Assembly: GCA_030832825.1 (NCBI GenBank) | Contig: JAURIJ010000006.1 | Coordinates: 57,993-121,992 of the forward strand | Length of the DNA: 64,000 nt | Direction of reading: 5' to 3' | Source of the DNA: Gammaproteobacteria bacterium | Lineage (GTDB): Bacteria; Pseudomonadota; Gammaproteobacteria; Pseudomonadales; Pseudohongiellaceae | In this document: positions 47,650 to 55,478 of the stretch, piece after piece | Numbering within the stretch: the stretch's first letter is position 1 | Layout of the letters: every line of letters begins with the position of its first letter | Translations under genes and position numbers: made by a program | Notes under the pieces: generated by a model | Databases searched by the model: none | The model's input: the letters and a program-made list of their open reading frames with translations, nothing else | Told to the model about the DNA's origin: nothing

Positions 47650-48581
47650 GTCGGCTCCCTCGGAGTCGCGGGGGGCTGATTCGCCACCCCACTGGGCACA
47701 TGCCCCGTCGCCACATGATGACGAGCGGAATCGCAGTGCGACTGCTGATCGTCGAAGAACACGTCGGCGTCATAGGCCTGCAGGAAGGCGCCCTTGTCAC
47801 GCCCGCCCAGGAACAGGGACTCGTCGATGCGGATGTTCCAGGCACGCAGCGTCTTCACCACACGCTCATGGGCCGGCGCCGAGCGCGCGGTGACCAGACA
47901 GGTGCGAATGGGCGATTCTCCCGGCGGGAAGGCCATCTGCAGGCGCTGCAGCGCCGCCAGGAAGGGCTTGAACGGCCCGCCGGAGAGCGGCTGATTGGCG
48001 GCCTTTTGTTCGCTCTCGGCGAAGGCGGCCAGACCACTGGCCTTGTAGACGCGTTCGGCCTCATCGGAAAACAGCACGGCATCGCCGTCGAAGGCGAACT
48101 TGAGCCGCCCCTGGGGTCGCGTGGTCACCCGCGACGGCAGGATGGTGGCCGCCGCCACGCCCTGCTCCAGCGCATGACGGACATCGCTGCCATCGGTGGA
48201 CAGGAACAGGTGCACATTGAACGGCGCGATGTAGCGATACGGACTCTCGCCACCGCTGAAGGCCGCGCGGGTGATGCCCAGCCCGTAATGGCTGATGGAA
48301 TTGAAGATGCGCAGCCCGGTGTCAGCGCTGTTGCGCGACAGCAGGATCACCTCCACCCGCTGCTCCGGCAACAGCTCGTTGAGCGCCAGCAGCTTGTTGA
48401 CCAGCACGAAGGCGTCGCCGGGCTCCAGCGGCTCGTCCTCATGGGCGATCTGGTAGCGCTGGTAGGCCTCCAGCCCCTCCTGCTCGAAGACGCGGTGACT
48501 CTCTTCCAGATTGAACAGCGCACGTGACGAGATCGCGATCACCAGCTGTTCGGGAGGGGCGTCGGAGGTATTGGCTGTCAT
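47646..48581 (-). CDS. 5'-nucleotidase family protein (PF06189-like)
   Basis: 311 residues from ATG 48581. It matches the cytosolic 5'-nucleotidase I-like family: LVIAISSRALFNLEESHRVFEQEGLEAY, LEPGDAFVLVNKLLALN, VILLSRNSADTGLRIFNSISHYGLGITRAAFSGG, FNVHLFLSTDGSDVRHAL and FDGDAVLFSDEAERVY. Those are characteristic HAD-like motifs of that family. Likely hydrolyses AMP or IMP in the cytosol; the in-vivo substrate is not known. The stop overlaps the cysB start, suggesting co-expression. Confidence 0.88.
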   Translation of the reverse strand: MTANTSDAPPEQLVIAISSRALFNLEESHRVFEQEGLEAYQRYQIAHEDEPLEPGDAFVLVNKLLALNELLPEQRVEVILLSRNSADTGLRIFNSISHYGLGITRAAFSGGESPYRYIAPFNVHLFLSTDGSDVRHALEQGVAAATILPSRVTTRPQGRLKFAFDGDAVLFSDEAERVYKASGLAAFAESEQKAANQPLSGGPFKPFLAALQRLQMAFPPGESPIRTCLVTARSAPAHERVVKTLRAWNIRIDESLFLGGRDKGAFLQAYDADVFFDDQQSHCDSARHHVATGHVPSGVANQPPATPREPT

Positions 48582-48733
48582 GGCGGGCTTCCGGGGGCAG
48601 ACTTGCGGGACTGGCGCCGAGTATAGAGCAATCCGCCGGGATGATCGCCTGCGCTGACAGCGCCGCCATGACAGGCTGGCGCGGATGCGGCTAGAATCGC
48701 GCCTTCCAGAGATTTCCAGGAGTGCCTGCCCCG

Positions 48734-49840
48734 GTGACCATGCGCTGTGCCCGAGCATCCGAGAAACGCGCCCTGCTGCTGTCCGGCGGCGGCGCCCGAG
48801 CGGCTTATCAGGTGGGCGTGCTGCGCGCCATCGCCAATATCCTGCCGCACGATGCCAGCAACCCCTTCCAGATCATCACCGGCGCCTCGGCCGGCGCCCT
48901 CAATGCGGCGTCCATCGCCATCCATGCGCCGCGCCTGCGCACCGGCGTGCGGACGCTCGAACACGTCTGGGGCAACATCAGCAGTGCCTCGCAGTGGGTG
49001 TTCTCCTTCCTGGCCAGTCGCCGGCGCGACACCCCCGCCTCTCTGCTGGACAACTCGCCCCTGTAGGAGCTGCTGGGGCGCACCATCAAGTTTGACAGGC
49101 TGCAGCGCAATATCGACGCCGGCTATCTGGAAGCCCTGGCGATTACGGCCTCGGGCTATTCCAGCGGCGAGTCGGTGTCCTTCTTCCAAGGGGTGGAAGG
49201 CCTGCGCAACTGGCACAAGGCCCATCGCGTGGGCGTGCGCAGCGAGCTGGGCGTGAAGCCTTTGCTGGCCTCCTCGGCCATCCCGACCCTGTTTCCGGCC
49301 GTGCGCATCAACCGCGAGTTCTTCGGTGACGGCGCCATCCGGCAGCTCTCGCCCCTGAGCCCGGCCATCAAGCTGGGAGCCGACCGCATCCTGGCCGTCG
49401 GCGTCAGTGGCAACAAGGCCGCCAGCCCGCCGCGCGACGCCACGCCGGCCCAGCCCTCGCTCTCCCAGATCCTGGCGCACATCCTCAACAGCGCCTTCGT
49501 GGACACGCTGACCAATGACATGGAAGCTCTGCGGCGCGTGAACAAGCTGCTGCCGCTGATTCCGCCGGAACGCCTGCAGGAGGCGCCGGAGCTCGGTCTG
49601 AAGCCGATCTGCCTGCTGGACATATCGCCCAGCCAGAACCTGAACAACATCGCGGCCGAGTATTTCGACGACCTGCCCCGTGCCCTGCGCCTGTTCGTGA
49701 AGGACTCGGGCTCCAGCAGCGTGCTGAGCCTGCTGATGTTCGAGAAGCGCTACTGCCAACGTCTCATCGCCCTGGGTCTGGAAGACGCCATGGCCAAGGA
49801 GGCCGAGATCCGCGATTTCTTCATGCCAGCGGGCACGTGA
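48734..49840 (+). pseudogene. Patatin-like phospholipase gene split by an in-frame amber codon
   Basis: The reading frame is continuous from about 48734 (GTG) or 48740 (ATG) to 49840 except for one TAG at 49064-49066. Upstream: oxyanion loop LLSGGGARAAYQVGVL and nucleophile elbow GASAGALNAAS. Downstream, in the same frame: SVSFFQGVEGLRNWHKAHR, GVKPLLASSAIPTLFP, the catalytic Asp in FFGDGAIRQLSPLSP and LGLKPICLLDISPSQNLNNI. Thus Ser and Asp of the catalytic dyad are separated by the stop. Without it, a ~368-residue RssA-like patatin would be made. A real disruption, a sequence error or read-through cannot be told apart here. Its 3' end overlaps msrA tail to tail. Confidence 0.85.
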
Positions 49841-50456
49841 TCCCCAATCCCTTGATGCCGCAGTAGCCATTGGGATTGCGCGCCAGGTATTGCTGGTGGT
49901 AATCCTCTGCGTAATAAAACGCATCCAACACTTTGATTTCAGTGGTTATCACACCGAATCCGGCAGCATCCAGCACCGCCTGCACCTGCTGGGCTCCTGC
50001 CTGGGCCTGCACCAGTTCCTCGGCACTGCCGACATAGATCGCGGAGCGGTACTGCGTGCCTCGGTCATTGCCCTGCCGCATGCCCTGGGTCGGATCATGG
50101 GATTCCCAGAACACCTCCTGCAGACGGTGCCGACTGATCTGCTGCGGGTCGAAGAAGACGATCACCACCTCCGTGTGACCGGTGCGACCGCTGCAGACCT
50201 CCTCGTAGGTGGGATTGGGCGTGACACCCCCGGCATAGCCCACGGCGGTGCTGTACACCCCCTGCAGACGCCAGAACACACGCTCGGCGCCCCAGAAGCA
50301 GCCCATGCCGAAGACGATCTGCTGCAGCCCCTCCGGCAACGGCGGCTGATAGGGCCGCCCGTGCACCACATGGCAGTTGCTGACGGGCATCGGCGTGCTG
50401 CGGCCCGGCAGGGCCGAGGCGGCATCGGGCAACGTCGCAGGTTTGGCAAACAACAT
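49821..50456 (-). CDS. msrA: Peptide methionine-(S)-sulfoxide reductase MsrA
   Basis: 211 residues from ATG 50456, which is preceded by AAGGAGG. The catalytic Cys is in [13 protein letters not shown]; other motifs are [32 protein letters not shown] and the C-terminal YCGIKGLG with the resolving Cys. It repairs oxidised methionine with thioredoxin as reductant. Overlaps the end of the patatin pseudogene by 20 bp on the opposite strand and is divergent from the aminotransferase gene. No msrB is seen. Confidence 0.95.
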   Translation of the reverse strand: MLFAKPATLPDAASALPGRSTPMPVSNCHVVHGRPYQPPLPEGLQQIVFGMGCFWGAERVFWRLQGVYSTAVGYAGGVTPNPTYEEVCSGRTGHTEVVIVFFDPQQISRHRLQEVFWESHDPTQGMRQGNDRGTQYRSAIYVGSAEELVQAQAGAQQVQAVLDAAGFGVITTEIKVLDAFYYAEDYHQQYLARNPNGYCGIKGLGITCPLA

Positions 50457-50667
50457 GGCAATCCTCCTTCTGGAACGGGCTGAACACGAACTCACACAGT
50501 GCCTGCAGGCCACGCTGGCTGCGGCCTTCGGCTTGAATGCGCGGGGCAGTTGGGGCATGATCGCGCCTTCCGGAAAACCAGGCCAGGCGCCTGTCTTGCC
50601 GCCCCCACGACCCGCGCAGTATACGTTACGCCACTCGCCCCACACTGGACTTGAAAAGGACCGACGC

Positions 50668-51846
50668 ATGATCTCTGCACTGATGAGCAACTACGGCAAT
50701 CCCGATCTGGAATTCGAGCGTGGCGAAGGCACCTGGCTGTACACCCCGGGCGGCGAGCGTTACCTCGACTTCACCACGGGCATCGCCGTGAACTGCCTCG
50801 GCCACTGCCATCCCGAGCTGGTGCAGGCGCTGCAGGAGCAGTCCACGCGCATCTGGCACAGCTCCAACCTGTTCCGCATTCCGCAGACAGAGAAACTGGC
50901 TCGACGCCTGGTCGACCACACCTTCGCCGACCGCGTGTTCTTCAGCAACTCCGGCACCGAGGCAGTGGAAGCCGGCTTCAAGATGATGCGTCGCTATCAC
51001 TACAGCCGGGGCGACGCCCAGCGTGTACGCATCATCTCGCTGACCAGCTCCTTCCACGGCCGCACGCTGGCGCCCATCGCCGCGTGCCGCAACCCCGTGC
51101 ACATCGAGGGCTTCCTGACGGGCGATCCGGGCTTCGACCAGGTGCCCTTCGGCGACATCGAGGCCCTGCGCGCCGCCATCACCCCGGCCACCGCCGGCGT
51201 GATCCTGGAGCCCATCCAGGGCGAAGGCGGCATCCGCCTCACGCCCTTCGACTACCTGCGCCAGGTGCGCGAACTGTGCGACGAGCTGGGCATCCTGCTG
51301 ATGTACGACGAAGTGCAGTCCGGCATGGGCCGCTCCGGCTATCTGTATGCCTACATGGCCTCGGGCATTGCGCCGGACCTGCTGGCCTCGGCCAAGGGGC
51401 TGGGCGGCGGTTTCCCGATTGGTGCCTGTCTGTCCACCGAGCGCGTTGCCGCGCCGATGGTGGCCGGCACGCATGGCAGCACTTTCGGCGGCAATCCGCT
51501 GGCCACCGCCGTGGGCAATGCCGTGCTGGACGTGCTGCTGGCGCCGGGTTTCCTCGACGACGCCATGCGCGGCGCCGCGCGCCTGCGTGCCGGACTGGCC
51601 GACCTGATCACGCGCTACCCCGGGGTGATCTCCGAGCAGACGGGACTGGGCTACATGATTGGCTTGAAGTGTGTGATCAGCAACGGGGATTTCATCCACG
51701 CCCTGATGGACGAGCGTGTGCTGGTGGTCAAGGCCGGCGGCAATTCCGTGCGCCTGCTGCCGCCCCTGAATGTCAGCGTTGCCGAGATCGACATCGCCCT
51801 CGGCACACTTCAGCGCGTCTGCGAGCGCCTGGCGACGGCAGGCTGA
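50668..51846 (+). CDS. argD: Class III aminotransferase, acetylornithine aminotransferase-like
   Basis: 392 residues from ATG 50668 with AAGGA upstream. PLP-dependent class III fold: [84 protein letters not shown] and the Schiff-base Lys in [15 protein letters not shown]. It could act on acetylornithine, succinylornithine or gamma-aminobutyrate; argD is favoured by length and by [18 protein letters not shown], but substrate assignment is inference. Faces glpE 24 bp away. Confidence 0.8.
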   Translation: MISALMSNYGNPDLEFERGEGTWLYTPGGERYLDFTTGIAVNCLGHCHPELVQALQEQSTRIWHSSNLFRIPQTEKLARRLVDHTFADRVFFSNSGTEAVEAGFKMMRRYHYSRGDAQRVRIISLTSSFHGRTLAPIAACRNPVHIEGFLTGDPGFDQVPFGDIEALRAAITPATAGVILEPIQGEGGIRLTPFDYLRQVRELCDELGILLMYDEVQSGMGRSGYLYAYMASGIAPDLLASAKGLGGGFPIGACLSTERVAAPMVAGTHGSTFGGNPLATAVGNAVLDVLLAPGFLDDAMRGAARLRAGLADLITRYPGVISEQTGLGYMIGLKCVISNGDFIHALMDERVLVVKAGGNSVRLLPPLNVSVAEIDIALGTLQRVCERLATAG

Positions 51847-51870
51847 GCGCCAGCCTCACGCGGCGCCCGG

Positions 51871-52179
51871 CTACCAGCCGCCGTCCTGAAAGTCCTTCCA
51901 GGCCTCGTAGCCACCGTCCAGGCTGCAGGCCTGCTCGAAGCCCTGCTCGGAGAAATAGGCCGCCGCACCCTGACTGGCATTGCCGTGATAGCAGCAGACG
52001 ATCAGCGGCTTGCTGCGATCGTTGGCCGCGATGAACTCGTCGACATTGTCGGCGGTGATGTGAACGGCCCCCTCGATGCTGCCTGCGGCGAAGGAGTGGG
52101 CATCGCGAATGTCCACCACTCGGGCGCCTTCTGCCAGCATGCCGGCGGCCTGTTCTGCACTGATCCTGATCACGCTCAT
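51871..52179 (-). CDS. glpE: Thiosulfate sulfurtransferase GlpE (single-domain rhodanese)
   Basis: 102 residues from ATG 52179 with AGGAGG upstream; the longer ORF is false. GlpE features: ISAEQAAGMLAEGARVVDIRDAHSFAAGSI, the rhodanese active-site loop CCYHGNASQGAA with the catalytic Cys, and DGGYEAWKDF at the end. It moves sulfane sulfur from thiosulfate to acceptors such as thioredoxin or cyanide. No glpD or rhomboid glpG gene is adjacent. Confidence 0.9.
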   Translation of the reverse strand: MSVIRISAEQAAGMLAEGARVVDIRDAHSFAAGSIEGAVHITADNVDEFIAANDRSKPLIVCCYHGNASQGAAAYFSEQGFEQACSLDGGYEAWKDFQDGGW

Positions 52180-52277
52180 GCGTGCCTCCTGTGTCTGTTG
52201 GGTGCCTTGGCGGCACCTGTCAAAAGTCTTACCATGCCGGCTCGCCACCCCGGCCTCACTTTTCCACGGGCTTCGCC

Positions 52278-52520
52278 ATGTCTGCCAGCAACCGTTCTTT
52301 CCTGATCTGGAACCAGGTCCTCTTCGCCGCCGAGGCCATCGAGGAGGCACCCCAGGCCGAGGCGCGCCGTATCGCACAGGAGAAACTGGCGACGCTGGCG
52401 GAAGCCTTCGGGGAAGAGGCCGATCCGGTGGAGAACTTCGAAGCCTTCGTGATGCTGCGCCTGTGCGATGCCCTGCAGCGCTGCGTGCAGCCGGACGCCG
52501 AACCCCCCGCCGCCGACTGA
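52278..52520 (+). CDS. Small hypothetical protein (80 residues)
   Basis: ATG 52278 with a plausible frame ending just before convergent mtnC. The sequence is acidic and helical (LFAAEAIEEAPQAEARRIAQ, EKLATLAEAFGEEADPVENF), without signal peptide or recognised motif, and ends in QRCVQPDAEPP. It has no strong ribosome site in view. I do not recognise it; codon use resembles neighbouring genes and it fills an otherwise empty gap, so it is probably real. Confidence 0.5.
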   Translation: MSASNRSFLIWNQVLFAAEAIEEAPQAEARRIAQEKLATLAEAFGEEADPVENFEAFVMLRLCDALQRCVQPDAEPPAAD

Positions 52521-52530
52521 GCCCGGCGCC

Positions 52531-53235
52531 CTACTCCAGCTCGATCTCCCCGAACTGCGTCACCACCGGGTGTGGCGACTTCAGCCGGACCCGCGCCGGG
52601 TCGAGCGAGGTATCCTGCGGGCGGATCACCCAAGTGGTCTTCAGCCCGGCCTGCGCCGCCGCATCCAGTTCGGTGCGATCATCCGAGACGTACAGCACAC
52701 GCTGGGGCGGCAGGGCGATGGCCTCGGCAATGCGCGCATAGGACTGCGGATCATCCTTCGGCCCGAGCGTGGAATCGTAGTGGCCGGAGAACAGCAGGCG
52801 CATGTCGCCCGCCGTGGAATAGCGGTAGAACAGCTGCTGCGCCTTCACCGACTCGCGGGAATACACGTACAGATTGCGCTCCTCCTGCTGCCAGCGCTGC
52901 AGCACCTCGGACACGTCAGGGTATACATGGGCCTGGAACATGCCCTGCTTGTAGGCTTTCTCCCAGACCATGCCCTGCAGCGTCTTCAGCTCCGTGACGG
53001 GCTCTTCGTCCCGGATCCACTGCTGCAGCACGCGAATGATGCCCTCGACGTTTTGCAGCGGGATGTGCGTCCTGTCGCTGAGCTTGACCAGCGTGCGCAT
53101 CACGTCACGCTCTTCCGGGTGCTCGCGGACAAAGGCGGCGATGTGTTTCAGGGAATATGGCATGAGCACATCGTGATGGAACCCCGAGCCACCGGTGGTC
53201 CCTTCAATGTCTGTGACAATGGCGGCAATCTTCAT
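52531..53235 (-). CDS. mtnC: Enolase-phosphatase E1 MtnC
   Basis: 234 residues from ATG 53235 with GGAGA upstream. HAD motif I is IVTDIEGTTGGSGFHHDVL, where Asp-x-Glu is typical of MtnC; LKTLQGMVWEKAYKQG, VYSRESVKAQQLFY and LYVSDDRTELDAAAQAG are further family marks. It converts 2,3-diketo-5-methylthiopentyl-1-phosphate to acireductone in methionine salvage. Other salvage genes (mtnA, mtnB, mtnD) are not in the window. A TATAAT box on this strand lies ~100 bp upstream near the end of rlmI. Confidence 0.94.
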   Translation of the reverse strand: MKIAAIVTDIEGTTGGSGFHHDVLMPYSLKHIAAFVREHPEERDVMRTLVKLSDRTHIPLQNVEGIIRVLQQWIRDEEPVTELKTLQGMVWEKAYKQGMFQAHVYPDVSEVLQRWQQEERNLYVYSRESVKAQQLFYRYSTAGDMRLLFSGHYDSTLGPKDDPQSYARIAEAIALPPQRVLYVSDDRTELDAAAQAGLKTTWVIRPQDTSLDPARVRLKSPHPVVTQFGEIELE

Positions 53236-53335
53236 CAAGTCTCCGAACGCGAACAGCACTCTTCTGTGGCCTCCTTTGCGGCCTTGCAGCAGCAGGCAAG
53301 CAGGAATCGCGCGATGCCCCCCGAAAAGGCGGCGG

Positions 53336-53341
53336 ATTATA
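53336..53341 (-). promoter_or_regulatory. Possible -10 box of mtnC
   Basis: A perfect TATAAT on the minus strand, about 100 bp before the mtnC start and just after the rlmI stop. The -35 region 17 bp away (TGCAGG) does not match consensus, so only the -10 is supported. Confidence 0.3.
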
Positions 53342-53349
53342 GCCCGATC

Positions 53350-54537
53350 TCACTCGATCCTGCACACCAGCCCTTTCAGATAAAGGCTTTCCGGGAACGG
53401 CAGCCCCACCGGATGATCGGCCGACTGGTGCATGTAGTGCAGGATTTGCCCACTGCGTCCGGCATCCAGCACGGCGTCGGCTGTGATCTTCTGGAACAGC
53501 GGCAGGTCGATCGCCCCTGAGCACGAGAACGTGAACAGCAGTCCTCCCGGCTGCAGCAGCGCCGCCCCCTGCAGCGCGATGTCCTTGTAGGCCCGCGCCG
53601 CACGCTGGAACTGCGCCTTGGTCTCGGCGAACTTGGGCGGGTCCAGCACCACGATGTCGAAGCGCCGGCCGCTCTGTTTCAGCTCGCGCAGATACTCGAA
53701 GGCATTGGCACAGTGCAGGTCGCAGGCAGACGGGTCAAAGCCATTGCGTTCGAAATTCGCGGCCGCGAGTTCGAGCGAGGGGGCCGACGAGTCCACGTTG
53801 AGCACATGGGCCGCCCTGCCCTGCAGAGCGGCGATACCAAAACCGCCCGTATAGGCAAAACAGTTCAGCACACGCTGCCCGGCAGACATGCGGCGCAGCA
53901 GCTCGCGATTGTCGAACTGGTCCAGGTAGAAGCCCGTCTTGTGCCCGTGGGCCACACTCAGGCCATAGATACGGCCATTCTCGTTGATTTCCAAGAGCTC
54001 CGGCGGCTCTTCGCCCCACAGCAGCCCTTGCGCCGAAGGCAACCCTTCACGCTGACGCACGCTGGCCTCGGAGCGCTCGTAGATGCCGCGACAGAGCAGC
54101 AGGCGCTGCAGCGCGGCAACGATCTCGGCCTTCCAGGCATCCACGCCGGTGCACTGGAACTGGCACACGAGGAAATCCCCGTAGCGATCCACGACCAGGC
54201 CCGGCAGCTCATCGGCCTCGCCGTAGACCAGGCGGCAGCCGGTGCGCTGCGGGTCGTCCAGCATGGCGCGCCGGCGTTCGATGGCGGCGGCCAGGCGCCG
54301 CGCGAAGAAGTCGGCGTCGATGCGCTCATCGGCATCGAAGGTCCACATGCGGGCGCGGATCTGGGAACTGGGGGACCAGGCCGCCAGGCCCAGAACACGC
54401 CCGTCGGCGGCGAGCACGCGCACGGTCTCGCCGGGGGCTGCAGAGCCCGCCAGGCGGTCGATGGCGCCGGAGAATATCCAGGGGTGACGGCGCAGGAGGG
54501 AGGACTCCCGGCCCTTGTTCAGATGCAGTGTCTTCAT
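53350..54537 (-). CDS. rlmI: 23S rRNA m5C1962 methyltransferase RlmI
   Basis: 395 residues from ATG 54537. An N-terminal PUA domain (SLLRRHPWIFSGAIDRL, RVLGLAAWSPSSQIRARMW) precedes an EEHEE region (YGEADELPGLVVDRYGDFLVCQ) and a Rossmann methyltransferase with VLNCFAYTGGFGIAAL, FDIVVLDPPKFAETK and the catalytic Cys in FTFSCSGAID. It methylates C1962 in 23S rRNA using SAM. Same strand as mtnC. Confidence 0.93.
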   Translation of the reverse strand: MKTLHLNKGRESSLLRRHPWIFSGAIDRLAGSAAPGETVRVLAADGRVLGLAAWSPSSQIRARMWTFDADERIDADFFARRLAAAIERRRAMLDDPQRTGCRLVYGEADELPGLVVDRYGDFLVCQFQCTGVDAWKAEIVAALQRLLLCRGIYERSEASVRQREGLPSAQGLLWGEEPPELLEINENGRIYGLSVAHGHKTGFYLDQFDNRELLRRMSAGQRVLNCFAYTGGFGIAALQGRAAHVLNVDSSAPSLELAAANFERNGFDPSACDLHCANAFEYLRELKQSGRRFDIVVLDPPKFAETKAQFQRAARAYKDIALQGAALLQPGGLLFTFSCSGAIDLPLFQKITADAVLDAGRSGQILHYMHQSADHPVGLPFPESLYLKGLVCRIE

Positions 54538-54629
54538 GTGTGGCGTCGACGTCGTGAGCGTGCGTGTCCGGGGCTGGTGGAAGAACGTGCGTGCGAGACG
54601 CAAGGCGGCTGGCAGACGAGGCGGCGATT

Positions 54630-55478
54630 CTACCCGGTTTGCCCGTCGGCACATAGCCGCCGCGCCAGCACATGCTGGTAGCGCCCCAGCGCCCGGTAAG
54701 GCTCCTGGCGGGCCAGCTCCAGTTCCAGCGCCAGCAGCTGCGCCTCGGGCATGGCACGCCCTTCCGGGGTCAGCAGCAGATCATGGAAGACGCGAATGCC
54801 GCTGTGACACAGCCGCTGCCAGCCGCCCTCGTCCAGCCAGCGCAGCACCTCGTTCGGCTCCAGCGGACGCGTGGGCGTGAGACTGCCGGCACTGGGCACG
54901 AAGTCGGCATCCAGGATCGGCGGGCGGCGCCCGCGCAGCAGGTTCTTCATGATGAGCCCGTGGCGATTGTAGAAGCTCAGCGACAGCAGGCCGTCACAGC
55001 GCACGAGGGTGCGCAGGGCCCCCAGCAGCCCGGGCTGATCGGCCACCCACTCCAGCACGGAATGGCACAGCACCAGATCATAGGGCTCACGCTGCCCGGC
55101 AGCGACTTCGGCGGCCAGCGTCTGTATGGAACAGTGCCGCCACTCCACCGTGTCAAGCTGCAGGGCCGTGGCTTGCTCGCGCGCCAGACTCAGCATTTGC
55201 TCGGAGATGTCGCACAGGGTCAGGGCATGGCCGGAGGCGGCGATCTGCAGGCCGAACTGGCCCTGTCCTCCTCCGGCATCCAGCACGCGCAATGGCCTGA
55301 CACCCGCCGGCGCCAGCGCCTGGGGCAGTGCCTCGAGCAGGTCGCGACGCAGCACGGCCAGGCGTACGGCGCCCTTCAGTCCGCCATAGACATTGCGGGC
55401 GAAGCGCGGTGCCAGATCGTCGAAATTGCGGTCGGTGTCGAAACTGACCGGCGTGCGTCGGCGGCCTGGGCTGCTCAA
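54630..55478 (-). CDS. cmoM: tRNA uridine-34 5-carboxymethoxy methyltransferase CmoM (SmtA-like)
   Basis: 282 residues. The N-terminal signature FDDLAPRFARNVYGGLKGAV with LAVLRRDL matches SmtA/CmoM. The SAM site is VLDAGGGQGQFGLQIAASG, then CDISEQMLSLAREQA and VLCHSVLEWVADQPGLL. CmoM methylates cmo5U to mcmo5U at the wobble position of tRNAs including tRNA-Ser(UGA), which is in this window. It overlaps the M16 gene end by 4 bp (ATGA), and uses a TAG stop. Confidence 0.88.
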   Translation of the reverse strand: MSSPGRRRTPVSFDTDRNFDDLAPRFARNVYGGLKGAVRLAVLRRDLLEALPQALAPAGVRPLRVLDAGGGQGQFGLQIAASGHALTLCDISEQMLSLAREQATALQLDTVEWRHCSIQTLAAEVAAGQREPYDLVLCHSVLEWVADQPGLLGALRTLVRCDGLLSLSFYNRHGLIMKNLLRGRRPPILDADFVPSAGSLTPTRPLEPNEVLRWLDEGGWQRLCHSGIRVFHDLLLTPEGRAMPEAQLLALELELARQEPYRALGRYQHVLARRLCADGQTG

